Positions 1 to 6,088 of a stretch of 6,186 nt of DNA are shown here, one piece after another (positions within the stretch are counted from its first letter, which is position 1; the number at the start of each line of letters is the position of its first letter). Source of the stretch: an uncultured Collinsella sp. (lineage in GTDB: Bacteria; Actinomycetota; Coriobacteriia; Coriobacteriales; Coriobacteriaceae); the NCBI GenBank assembly GCA_958418185.1, contig CATZEP010000082.1, positions 1 to 6,186 on the forward strand. Reading direction: 5' to 3'. Under the pieces are notes generated by a model. That model had not been told where the DNA came from. It searched no databases and saw only the letters and a list, made by a program, of their open reading frames with translations. The position numbers and the translations under genes were made by a program.

Positions 1-6
1 ATGTCA

Positions 7-50
7 TGCGGACTCCAAACCGGACCTGATGGTCCAACTTTTTGTCCGCA
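7..50. repeat. Nested inverted repeat in the left intergenic end
   Basis: An outer 7-bp perfect inverted repeat, TGCGGAC (7-13) with GTCCGCA (44-50), encloses an inner 5-bp one, GGACC (22-26) with GGTCC (31-35), which has a TGAT loop. Eight unpaired bases lie on each side between the two stems. A run of five T (39-43) follows the inner hairpin, so on the plus strand it could be a weak terminator for a gene left of the window. GTCC recurs at 51-54 and 67-70. The rest of 1-103 shows no gene and no strong terminator for murB, whose transcript leaves leftwards here. The pairing is seen directly; any function is a guess. Confidence 0.3.
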
Positions 51-103
51 GTCCCCTACATCACTTGTCCCGTTATTAATTAAAGTGGACCGCGGCGAGC
101 GGG

Positions 104-1066
104 CTATAAAAATTCGCCTACTCGGTGGACTTCGGGTTGTAGGTCTACTCCGAATTGGTCCTTGACGGTTGCCTGGATGTGGCGGATGAGTTCGTCGACG
201 TCGGCGGCGGTGGCGTGGTCGGCGTTGACGATGAAGCCGCAGTGTTTTTCGCTCACCTGCGCGCCGCCGACAGCATGGCCGCGCAGGCCGGCATCCATGA
301 TGAGCTTGCCGGCAAAGTAGCCCTCGGGGCGCTTGAAGGTGGAGCCGGCGCTCGGCATGTCGAGTGGCTGCTTGTCCTCGCGGCGCTGGCGGTAGTCGTC
401 CATGTCGGCTTTGATCATCGCGGCGTTGCCCGGGGCGAGATTGAAGGTGGCCGAAAGCACGGTAAAGCCGTCGTCGGCGATGCGGCTCTTGCGATAACCC
501 AGGTTGAGCTCGTCAACATCGAACTCGATGATGCTGCCGCTGCCGCGGGTGCCGTCGTCGAGCATGCGGGCGGGCTTGTAGACGCGCACAGACCCCAGCA
601 CATCGGCCATGCAGGCACCGTAGGCACCGGCGTTCATGTAGCAGGCGCCGCCGACCGATCCGGGGATGCCCGAGATGGGCTCCATGCCGGTGAGACCGGC
701 CTCGGCTGCTGCCGCGGCGACATCGGAAAGCAAGGCGCCGGCTGCTGCCGTGACGTGCGTGCCGTTGACCGTAATGTCGGAGAGGCCCTCGCCCAGTGCC
801 ACGACGATGCCGCGGATGCCCTTGTCACCGACGAGCAAGTCGGAGCCGTTGCCCACGATGGTGAGGGGCAGATCGCAGCGATAGCAGGTATCGAGCGTGG
901 CGACGAGGCCCTGCTCGGTATCGGGCGTGACAAAGACGTCGGCCGGGCCGCCGATCTTAAACGTGGTGTGCTCGCGCATGGGCTCGCTCATCAACACGTT
1001 GTCCTCGCCGGCAACGCCAGCAAGCGCGCACAGCAGGTCCTCGTTAAAAAAGTCGTTCTCGTGCAT
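104..1066 (-). CDS. murB: UDP-N-acetylmuramate dehydrogenase (UDP-N-acetylenolpyruvoylglucosamine reductase)
   Basis: Cytoplasmic FAD enzyme that uses NADPH to reduce UDP-GlcNAc-enolpyruvate to UDP-MurNAc, the second committed step of peptidoglycan synthesis. Numbered from the ATG at 1066 (320 residues), the FAD-domain segments HTTFKIGGPAD (33-43), VGNGSDLLVGD (71-81) and GIPGSVGGACYMNAGAYG (133-150) are present. LGYRKSR (189-195) follows. The C-terminal substrate domain has AGSTFKRP, with Ser242 as the expected catalytic serine, and QPEVHRVG, with Glu312 as the expected acid. Everything expected of a working type II MurB is visible. The frame stays open 15 codons further to a TTG at 1111, but the ATG at 1066 has a good ribosome site (AAAAGGCGG, 8 nt upstream) and the TTG overlaps a TATATT -10 element, so I chose the ATG. 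It is transcribed away from the LacI-family gene; nothing suggests shared function. Confidence 0.95.
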   Translation of the reverse strand: MHENDFFNEDLLCALAGVAGEDNVLMSEPMREHTTFKIGGPADVFVTPDTEQGLVATLDTCYRCDLPLTIVGNGSDLLVGDKGIRGIVVALGEGLSDITVNGTHVTAAAGALLSDVAAAAAEAGLTGMEPISGIPGSVGGACYMNAGAYGACMADVLGSVRVYKPARMLDDGTRGSGSIIEFDVDELNLGYRKSRIADDGFTVLSATFNLAPGNAAMIKADMDDYRQRREDKQPLDMPSAGSTFKRPEGYFAGKLIMDAGLRGHAVGGAQVSEKHCGFIVNADHATAADVDELIRHIQATVKDQFGVDLQPEVHRVGEFL

Positions 1067-1109
1067 ACGAATATCCGCCTTTTGGTGGTCGTTGTCATCA
1101 ATCGATTGC

Positions 1110-1115
1110 AATATA
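1110..1115 (-). promoter_or_regulatory. Probable -10 element of the murB promoter
   Basis: Read on the minus strand this is TATATT. It is preceded by a G-rich stretch and has no convincing -35 hexamer 17 nt upstream. Transcription from here would start near 1103 and leave a leader of roughly 37 nt carrying the ribosome site at 1075-1083. That fits the ATG start at 1066. Assigned by motif and position only. Confidence 0.4.
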
Positions 1116-1170
1116 CCCCACCCGGACGAATTTGGTGCGCTGGCGGCGATAAAACAGCCGTCTACCGGAT

Positions 1171-1187
1171 TGGTAAAGTGTTTATCA
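1171..1187. promoter_or_regulatory. Imperfect palindrome upstream of the LacI-family gene (possible autoregulatory site)
   Basis: TGGTAAAGTGTTTATCA is a 17-bp inverted repeat (TGGTAAA / TTTATCA, one mismatch, 3-nt centre). The TGATAAA half-site, read on the minus strand, matches the left half of the two operators upstream of xfp (TGATAAAACG). The centre differs, however: an odd spacing without the CG step. It sits about 20 bp upstream of the putative -10 of the regulator gene and between the two divergent promoters, where an autoregulatory site would be expected. Weak evidence. Confidence 0.25.
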
Positions 1188-1208
1188 TCGAGGTAGAGGG
1201 ACGGTCGC

Positions 1209-1214
1209 TATACT
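1209..1214 (+). promoter_or_regulatory. Probable -10 element for the LacI-family regulator gene
   Basis: TATACT matches the consensus TATAAT at five of six positions and lies 35 bp before the start codon, so the transcript would start near 1221. No good -35 hexamer is visible 16-18 bp upstream. This is the same -10 sequence as the one proposed for xfp. Confidence 0.4.
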
Positions 1215-1249
1215 TTCAAGAGATTGCGCGAATACTCGGAAGGAGCGAG

Positions 1250-2278
1250 ATGGGCAACAAAGTTACTCTCAAGCAGATTGCCCAGGAGGTGGGGCTTTCC
1301 CCCTCGTCGGTCTCGCTTGTTCTCAATAATCGGCCCTGCCGCATCTCGGAAGAAAACCGCAAGCTCATCAAGGAGGTCGCGGCGCGCAACCACTATGTCC
1401 CTAACCAGATCGCGCGCAGCCTGGTCATGCGCGAGTCACGCACGCTGGGCCTTATCGTTCCCAATATCGAGAGCCGCTTTTTTGCCTCGCTCGCCGGCAG
1501 CTTGGAAAAGCGCTGCCGCGAGGACGGTTACGCGCTCTTTATTACCAGCTCGGGTGGAAGTGCCGATGACGATCTTGAGCTGCTGCGCCAGCTGGTGACG
1601 CGCGGCGTCGACGGCGTCTTTCTGGTGGTGGGTGACGAGTTCTCCGACGACCGCGCCCTGCGCGAAGAAGTCAGCCATCTGCCTATCCCTGCCGTGATGG
1701 TCGACCGTGCCATTGAGGGGCTCGAGTGCGACAAGGTGATGTTCGACCACGAGATGGGTGGCTACATGGCTACCCGCTATCTGATCGAGCAGGGCCACCG
1801 TCGCATTGCCTGCTTGGTTAACGCGCGCCGTTCCAATACGGGGCGTAAGCGACTTGCCGGCTATGAGCGCGCTCTGCGCGAGGTTGGCCTGCCGATCGAT
1901 GCGCGTTTGGAGTTTGAGAGCGAGTACTACATTCCGAGTGCCTACGAGGCCTCGGAGGCGGTGCTCGCAACCGACGCCACTGCCGTGTTCGCAAGCTCGG
2001 ACAACATTGCCCTCGGTTTGCTCAAGCGCCTGCACGAGATGGGGAAGAGCATCCCGGGCGATATTTCGGTCGTAAGCTATGACAACTCGGCAGCCGACGT
2101 TCTCTTTGAGCCGGCGCTGACCGCCATCGAGCAGGATCCTGGCGTCCTTGCGGAGCATGCTTTTGGTTGCATGTCCAAGCGTCTTGCCGGTAGGGGCGGT
2201 AGGCGTGCCGAAGAGGTCGTTCTGGAGCCGGCGCTTATCGTCAAGGGCAGCGTGCTCAAGGTTACAAAACACAACTAA
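1250..2278 (+). CDS. LacI/GalR-family transcriptional regulator
   Basis: A 342-residue DNA-binding repressor of typical family length. The start is the ATG at 1250, with GGAAGGAG at 1238-1245. The frame is open far upstream, but only as the antisense of murB. Residues 5-25 form the helix-turn-helix (VTLKQIAQEVGLSPSSVS onward). The recognition helix reads SSVSL where TVSRV is common in the family. Residues 49-60 (YVPNQIARSLVM) are the hinge helix; its Leu normally inserts into the central CpG of the operator. From about residue 66 (LGLIVPN) on is the periplasmic-binding-protein-like sensor domain, with GRKRLAGYERAL, VFASSDNIALGLLKRL and VVSYDN in expected order. The ligand cannot be told from sequence; a sugar or sugar phosphate is usual. 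It is followed by xfp in the same direction, with two CG-centred operators between, so xfp is the likely target. Confidence 0.93.
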   Translation: MGNKVTLKQIAQEVGLSPSSVSLVLNNRPCRISEENRKLIKEVAARNHYVPNQIARSLVMRESRTLGLIVPNIESRFFASLAGSLEKRCREDGYALFITSSGGSADDDLELLRQLVTRGVDGVFLVVGDEFSDDRALREEVSHLPIPAVMVDRAIEGLECDKVMFDHEMGGYMATRYLIEQGHRRIACLVNARRSNTGRKRLAGYERALREVGLPIDARLEFESEYYIPSAYEASEAVLATDATAVFASSDNIALGLLKRLHEMGKSIPGDISVVSYDNSAADVLFEPALTAIEQDPGVLAEHAFGCMSKRLAGRGGRRAEEVVLEPALIVKGSVLKVTKHN

Positions 2279-2287
2279 ACGCGTTTA
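2276..2287. promoter_or_regulatory. 12-bp palindrome over the regulator stop codon (possible remote operator)
   Basis: TAAACGCGTTTA is a perfect palindrome whose first three bases are the stop codon of the LacI-family gene. It resembles the xfp operator core TAAAACGTTTTA but is centred on GC flanked by CG steps. Its centre is 104 bp from the centre of the first xfp operator, close to a whole number of helical turns, which would allow looping. It may be chance. The rest of 2288-2370 holds no gene or terminator that I can support. Confidence 0.22.
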
Positions 2288-2376
2288 TCGATTTGTATAT
2301 CAGGAATATGAAGAACTTGTGACAAATAATGTCGCAGGTCAATGTCTGGTTTTGTCAGGCTAATGGCGAACCGGAA

Positions 2377-2394
2377 TGATAAAACGTTTTTTCA
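2377..2394. promoter_or_regulatory. Upstream operator (O1) for a LacI-family repressor, before xfp
   Basis: TGATAAAACGTTTTTTCA is an 18-bp inverted repeat centred on CG (2385/2386) with one mismatched pair. A central CG flanked by A/T-rich halves ending in TG..CA is the usual design for LacI-family proteins. It lies just upstream of the expected -35 position of the xfp promoter and shares TGATAAAACGTTTT with the second site. Confidence 0.7.
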
Positions 2395-2397
2395 TAC

Positions 2398-2415
2398 TGA
2401 TAAAACGTTTTAGCA
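2398..2415. promoter_or_regulatory. Downstream operator (O2) for a LacI-family repressor, in the xfp promoter
   Basis: TGATAAAACGTTTTAGCA contains the perfect 12-bp palindrome TAAAACGTTTTA (2401-2412), with outer TG and CA also symmetric. Its centre (2406/2407) is exactly 21 bp from that of the upstream operator, so both sites face the same side of the helix. It fills the spacer just before the -10 element; a protein bound here would block RNA polymerase, so repression is inferred. The adjacent LacI-family gene is the obvious candidate binder. Confidence 0.72.
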
Positions 2416-2417
2416 AA

Positions 2418-2423
2418 TATACT
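2418..2423 (+). promoter_or_regulatory. Probable -10 element of the xfp promoter
   Basis: TATACT (five of six consensus bases) starts three bases after the second operator. The matching -35 position (2395-2400, TACTGA, 17-bp spacer) is poor and falls between the two operators. The transcript would start near 2430 and have a leader of about 50 nt containing the small ORF at 2460. Confidence 0.5.
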
Positions 2424-2459
2424 TATCCCAACGAAAGGTTGCCATATCGGAGGGTGACC

Positions 2460-2489
2460 ATGCAGCGAAGGGACATAAACAATGGCTAA
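2460..2489 (+). CDS. Possible 9-codon leader ORF overlapping the xfp start
   Basis: The ATG at 2460 opens a reading frame MQRRDINNG followed by TAA, in a different frame from xfp. It has a strong ribosome site, GGAGGG at 2449-2454 with a 5-nt gap, better than that of xfp. The xfp ribosome site (GAAGGGA, 2467-2473) lies inside it, and its stop codon sits 2 nt past the xfp ATG, so the two frames overlap by 8 nt. Ribosomes on the leader would cover the xfp site and end beside the xfp start, as in translational coupling. Three of the nine codons (CGA, AGG, ATA) are ones I would expect to be rare in a high-GC genome. No known peptide is recognised; it could be chance. Confidence 0.4.
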   Translation: MQRRDINNG

Positions 2490-5010
2490 AACTCTGGGAA
2501 CGCCATGGCAAAAGCTGGACCACGAGGTACCGGCTTCCGAGCTCGAGGGCGTCGACCTGTATTGGCGCGCATCGAACTATCTGTCCGTCGGTCAGATCTA
2601 CCTTCGCTCTAACCCGTTGATGCGCACCGACTTTGTCGATGAGAAAACCGGTGAGGTGCGCGACTTTGGTCGCCCGGACGTTAAGCACCGCCTGGTCGGT
2701 CACTGGGGCACCACGCCTGGCATCAACTTCCTGTTCGGCCACGTCAACCGCCTTATTGCCGACCACAACCAGAATGCCATTTTCTTGATGGGCCCGGGCC
2801 ACGGTGGTCCTGCCGGCACCGCCCAGTCGCTGCTCGATGGCACCTACCGTGAGATCCGCCCCGACATCACCAATGACGAGGCCGGCCTCCAGAAGTTCTT
2901 CCGCCAGTTCTCCTACCCCGGTGGCATCCCGAGCCACTTTGCGCCCGAGACGCCTGGCTCTATCCACGAGGGCGGCGAGCTCGGCTACACGCTCAGCCAC
3001 GCCTACGGTGCCGTCATGGACAACCCGAGCCTGCTGGCCGTGGCTGTGGTGGGCGACGGCGAGTCCGAGACCGGTCCGCTTGCGACCTCTTGGCAGTCCA
3101 ACAAACTCGTGAACCCGGCAACCGATGGTATCGCCCTGCCCCTCCTGCACCTCCACCGCGATAAGCACGCCAACCCCCCCATCCCCGCCCGCGTGTCCGA
3201 CGAAGAGCTCACCAAGTTCTTTGAGGGCATGGGCTATAAGCCGCACTTCTTTGTCGCGGGCTTTGACGACGAGAGCCACGCAAGCATTCACGCGCGTTTT
3301 GCCGCGCTGTTTGAGCAGGTCTTCGATGAGATCTGCGACATCAAGGCCACCGCTATGGCCCAGGCCGCGGCGGGCGAGACCGTGGTCCGTCCGGCCTATC
3401 CCATGATCGTGTTCCGTACGCCCAAGGGTTGGACCTGCCCCAAGCAGATTGATGGCAAGAAGACCGAGGACTCCTGGCGCGCCCATCAGGTGCCGCTGGC
3501 GAGTGCCAAGGACACCCACGAGCACTTCCGCGTGCTGCGCGAGTGGCTGCGCTCCTACAAGCCCGAGGAGCTCTTTACGCCCGAGGGTCAGGTGCGCCCC
3601 GAGGTGACGGCCTTTATGCCGACCGGCGAGCTGCGCATTGGCGCCAACCCCAATGCAAACGGCGGCAAGGTGCGCCGCGAGCTTGAACTCCCCGATATTC
3701 ATGCCCACGAGATCCCCGTCGCAAGCAAGGGCCACGGCTGGGGGTCCACCGAGGCCGCCCGCGTCTTTGGCGAGTACACTGCCGACGTTCTGGCCAAGAA
3801 CATGGACGATTTCCGCATCTTCGGTCCCGACGAGACCGCATCCAACCGCCTGCAGGCTGCCTACAAGGTGACCAAGAAGCAGTGGGATGCCGGCTTCTAC
3901 GAGGACGATGCCAACGACGAGCTGCTGGCCGGTTCCGGTAAGGTTGTCGAGCAGCTGTCCGAGCACCAGTGCGAGGGCTTCCTCGAGGCCTACGTGCTTA
4001 CCGGTCGCTCGGGTGTGTGGAGCTCCTACGAGAGCTTTGTCCACGTGGTCGATTCCATGGTCAACCAGCACTGCAAGTGGCTCGAGGCCACCAAGCGCGA
4101 GATTCCGTGGCGTGCTCCCATTAGCGGTCTCAACATTTTGCTGTCGAGCCATGTCTGGCGTCAGGACCACAACGGCTTCTCGCACCAGGACCCCGGCTTT
4201 ATCGACCTGCTGCTCAACAAGGCCAACGACACGCATATCGTGAATGCCTACTATCCGGCCGACGCCAACATGGCCCTTGCCGTTGCCGAGCGCGTCTACC
4301 AGTCCACCGACTGCGTCAACGCCATCTTCTGTGGCAAGCAGCCCGCCCCCACTTTCCAGACGGTCGACGAGGCCAAGTCCGAGCTCGCCGAGGGCGTCGC
4401 GACTTGGGAGTGGGCATCGACTGCCGACTCGCTCGCCGAGGCCGACGTCGTGGTCGCCACCTGTGGTGACGTACCGACGCTCGAGGCTTTGGCTGCAACC
4501 GACATGCTGCGCGAGCTGGGCATTAAGGTGTGGTTCGTCAACGTGGTCGACCTGCTCAAGATTCAGAACGTCTGCGAGAACGACCAAGCCATCAGCGATG
4601 AGCGCTGGGCCGAGCTGTTTGGCCGCGGTGAGAAGCCCGTGCTCTTCGCATTCCACGCCTACGCCGGCACGATTCGCCGTCTGATCTGGAACCGCCCCGG
4701 CCACGATGCCTTCCGCGTCCACGGCTACGAGGAGAAGGGCTCCACGACCACGCCGTTCGACATGCTGCGCCTGAACAACATGGACCGCTGGGCCCTGGCC
4801 GCCGACGTGCTGCGCATGGTCGACGCCGATAAGTTTGCCGAGCAGATTGATGAGTGGGAGGCTTTCCGCACCGAGGCCTTTGAGTTCGCGTGCGACGAGG
4901 GCTTCGATCATCCGGCCTTTACCGACTGGGTCTGGCCCGACGCCGCAGCCGCAACCGCTGCCGACGGCGCGCTCTCCGCAACGCAGCTAACTGCCGGCGA
5001 CAACGAATAG
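2482..5010 (+). CDS. xfp: Xylulose-5-phosphate/fructose-6-phosphate phosphoketolase
   Basis: Cytoplasmic thiamine-diphosphate enzyme that uses phosphate to split fructose-6-P into acetyl-P and erythrose-4-P, or xylulose-5-P into acetyl-P and glyceraldehyde-3-P; the key step of the bifid shunt. At 842 residues it is slightly longer than the roughly 825 of bifidobacterial enzymes; a short insertion before residue 66 (DEKTGEVRDFGR) accounts for much of this. The N-terminal domain has KHRLVGHWGTTPG (His74), GPGHGGPA (104-111), SYPGGIPSHFAPETPGSIHE and the thiamine motif GDGESETGPLATSW (191-204). Next come RTPKGWTCPK, RIGANPNANGG, FGPDETASNRL, SEHQCEGFLEAY and HVWRQDHNGFSHQDPG (His563). The C-terminal domain has GDVPT, FAFHAY and HGYEEKGSTTTPFDM, and ends AGDNE. 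One oddity: residues 225-233 read HRDKHANPP where I recall NGYKIANPT. The start has GAAGGGA 8 nt upstream. It is probably under the adjacent LacI-family regulator. Both specificities are common in the family; sequence alone does not settle them. Confidence 0.97.
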   Translation: MAKTLGTPWQKLDHEVPASELEGVDLYWRASNYLSVGQIYLRSNPLMRTDFVDEKTGEVRDFGRPDVKHRLVGHWGTTPGINFLFGHVNRLIADHNQNAIFLMGPGHGGPAGTAQSLLDGTYREIRPDITNDEAGLQKFFRQFSYPGGIPSHFAPETPGSIHEGGELGYTLSHAYGAVMDNPSLLAVAVVGDGESETGPLATSWQSNKLVNPATDGIALPLLHLHRDKHANPPIPARVSDEELTKFFEGMGYKPHFFVAGFDDESHASIHARFAALFEQVFDEICDIKATAMAQAAAGETVVRPAYPMIVFRTPKGWTCPKQIDGKKTEDSWRAHQVPLASAKDTHEHFRVLREWLRSYKPEELFTPEGQVRPEVTAFMPTGELRIGANPNANGGKVRRELELPDIHAHEIPVASKGHGWGSTEAARVFGEYTADVLAKNMDDFRIFGPDETASNRLQAAYKVTKKQWDAGFYEDDANDELLAGSGKVVEQLSEHQCEGFLEAYVLTGRSGVWSSYESFVHVVDSMVNQHCKWLEATKREIPWRAPISGLNILLSSHVWRQDHNGFSHQDPGFIDLLLNKANDTHIVNAYYPADANMALAVAERVYQSTDCVNAIFCGKQPAPTFQTVDEAKSELAEGVATWEWASTADSLAEADVVVATCGDVPTLEALAATDMLRELGIKVWFVNVVDLLKIQNVCENDQAISDERWAELFGRGEKPVLFAFHAYAGTIRRLIWNRPGHDAFRVHGYEEKGSTTTPFDMLRLNNMDRWALAADVLRMVDADKFAEQIDEWEAFRTEAFEFACDEGFDHPAFTDWVWPDAAAATAADGALSATQLTAGDNE

Positions 5011-5115
5011 CATCCGGGACGGTCTCGCGCTGGGGCCTGCTCCGGGCGGGTGCCTCCCTCTGAGAAGTGGGCTTCGCGAACTTCTCAGAGGGAGGCACCC
5101 GCCCGGAGGCGGCCC
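5010..5115 (+). repeat. Long hairpin repeat, copy 1, directly after xfp
   Basis: A perfect 29-bp stem pairs 5040-5068 with 5080-5108 around the 11-nt loop GGGCTTCGCGA (5069-5079). After a 2-nt mismatch, GGGCC (5033-5037) pairs with GGCCC (5111-5115). The leading box 5010-5050 matches 6089-6129 of copy 3 at 39 of 41 positions, so this is a dispersed repeat, not a one-off terminator. It begins at the last base of the xfp stop codon. No T-run follows the 3' arm, so it is not a classical intrinsic terminator, though such a stem could end or protect the xfp transcript. Confidence 0.9.
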
Positions 5116-5167
5116 TCTCGACTGTTTCGATATGCGGGGCTGATAGTTTTTTAATGCAATGGGGAGC

Positions 5168-5197
5168 TTGCTGATACTGCCTTGGGGGCTGTATATC
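5168..5197 (+). promoter_or_regulatory. Weak candidate promoter for the AEC transporter gene
   Basis: TTGCTG (5168-5173) and TATATC (5192-5197) are separated by 18 bp, a poor but possible sigma-70-type pair. A transcript starting near 5204 would carry hairpin copy 2 in its leader, immediately before the transporter's ribosome site. The surrounding spacer (5116-5226) is less GC-rich than the genes and contains a T6 run at 5147-5152. I see no ORF or other RNA gene in it. Confidence 0.25.
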
Positions 5198-5227
5198 TTT
5201 CTTTGGTCGGCCAGTGATACATTGCCG

Positions 5228-5300
5228 GGGCCGGGGTGCCTGCTTTGTTTTGAGAAGTTCGCGAAGCCCACTTCTCAAAACAAAGCAGGCACCCCGGCCC
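5228..5300 (-). repeat. Long hairpin repeat, copy 2, inverted, before the AEC gene
   Basis: A perfect 31-bp stem pairs 5228-5258 with 5270-5300 around the loop TCGCGAAGCCC (5259-5269). That loop is the exact reverse complement of the loop in copies 1 and 3, so this copy is in the opposite orientation. The inner stem GAGAAGT is shared with copy 1, and GGGTGCCT is shared in the outer arm, but the middle of the arm (GCTTTGTTTT) is its own. The 41-nt leading box of copies 1 and 3 is absent. It ends 13 bp before the transporter's ribosome site, so it would lie in the 5' leader of that mRNA and not behind a gene. Confidence 0.9.
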
Positions 5301-5324
5301 TCGCGGAATAGATAAGGGGGATGC

Positions 5325-6088
5325 ATGAGCTTTACGAGTGTGGCGCTTCAGATGTTGACGGTTTCGTTGCCCATTTTGTTGGGGCGGTGTATCGCCAAAC
5401 TGGGGTTTATGAAAGCGGAGTTCGAGCGCGAGCTATCGCATCTGCTGCTGCAGGTGGCGCTGCCGTGCTTTTCGGTAATGCCGGGTTTATCGGTTTTCCG
5501 GTTATTTCGGCGGTGTTGGGAAAACAGGCGCTGTTGTATGCATCGATTGCGCTTATCCCCCTAAACTTGCTTATGTTTACCGTCGGCATCATGTTATTTA
5601 GCGGAATGGATGGTGGCCTCCAAAAACAGATGCGCAATATTGTCGCCTGCTGCAAGAGTCCCGGTCTCATTGCAAGTGTTGTTGTGCTTGGGATCGTGCT
5701 AACCGGATGGACCGATTGGGGCGTGTTGGGCGACTCGATTTCCATCGTTGGCACCATGACCACTCCGGCGGCATTGTTGCTCATGGGGTCGTCTATCGCC
5801 AAGTACCGTCCGCTCGAGATGCTCACCAACTGGCGCGCCTATGTCGCCGTGGCATTTCGCCTGGTTGTCGTGCCGGTGGCATGTCTTGCTGTCGCGCGCT
5901 TGTGGCCAGGCATGACGCCCATGTTTATCACGACGCTTGTGCTCGAGATAGCAATGCCGGTGGGCAGCAACGGTACGCTGTACTGCCTACAATACGGTAA
6001 GGACGCACGCCCCATGATGCAGTGCACGTTTTTGTCGATCATCTGCTCCATTCTGACTATCCCGCTCGTAACCACGCTGTGCGGGTAG
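5325..6088 (+). pseudogene. AEC-family (auxin efflux carrier type) transporter, broken by an internal deletion
   Basis: Members are membrane carriers of about 300-320 residues, often for organic acids or other small solutes; the substrate here is unknown. The native start is the ATG at 5325 with AAGGGGG at 5314-5320. This frame gives a normal beginning, TM1 (about residues 5-29, LQMLTVSLPILLGRCIAKLG), then SHLLLQVALPCF leading into TM2, but soon loses family resemblance and stops at 5564. The rest, from FGNAGFIGFPVISAVLGKQA (5471 on) to the stop at 6088, is in another frame and looks normal, including ALLLMGSSIAKY and the C-terminal LEIAMPVGSNGT. In intact members about 50 residues lie between the ALP and FGN segments; here they nearly touch, near 5466-5472. 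So roughly 150 bp, not a multiple of three, seem lost. An ATG at 5321 opens the second frame throughout, but it has no ribosome-site spacing and encodes nonsense up to the junction. Hairpin repeats flank the gene on both sides. Confidence 0.8.

Noticed and set aside
1067..1111. TTG start for murB, adding 15 residues
   Set aside because: The TTG overlaps the probable -10 element, and the ATG at 1066 has a well-placed AAAAGGCGG.
155..1249. A long in-frame upstream extension of the LacI-family gene
   Set aside because: It is the antisense of murB. The helix-turn-helix begins right after the ATG at 1250, which has its own ribosome site.
2317..2325. TTGTGACAA as a Rex-type redox site
   Set aside because: Only a 9-bp palindrome; it lacks the TTGTGA-N6-TCACAA arrangement expected for such a site.
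3433..3438. Cys in GWTCPK of phosphoketolase as an odd substitution
   Set aside because: I recall the same Cys in bifidobacterial phosphoketolases, so it appears normal for this subgroup.
2410..4911. An 833-codon open frame on the minus strand opposite xfp
   Set aside because: Its translation shows no recognisable family and is explained by the strong GC-rich codon bias of xfp on the other strand.
5033..5115. Copy 1 hairpin as a classical rho-independent terminator of xfp
   Set aside because: No T-run follows the 3' arm; the nearest T6 is about 30 bp further on. The same element also occurs in a gene leader in inverted form.
5321..5470. ATG at 5321 as the true start of a 255-residue transporter
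   Set aside because: There is no gap between the ribosome site and this ATG, and its first 48 residues or so resemble nothing, while the frame from 5325 encodes a proper TM1 of the family.
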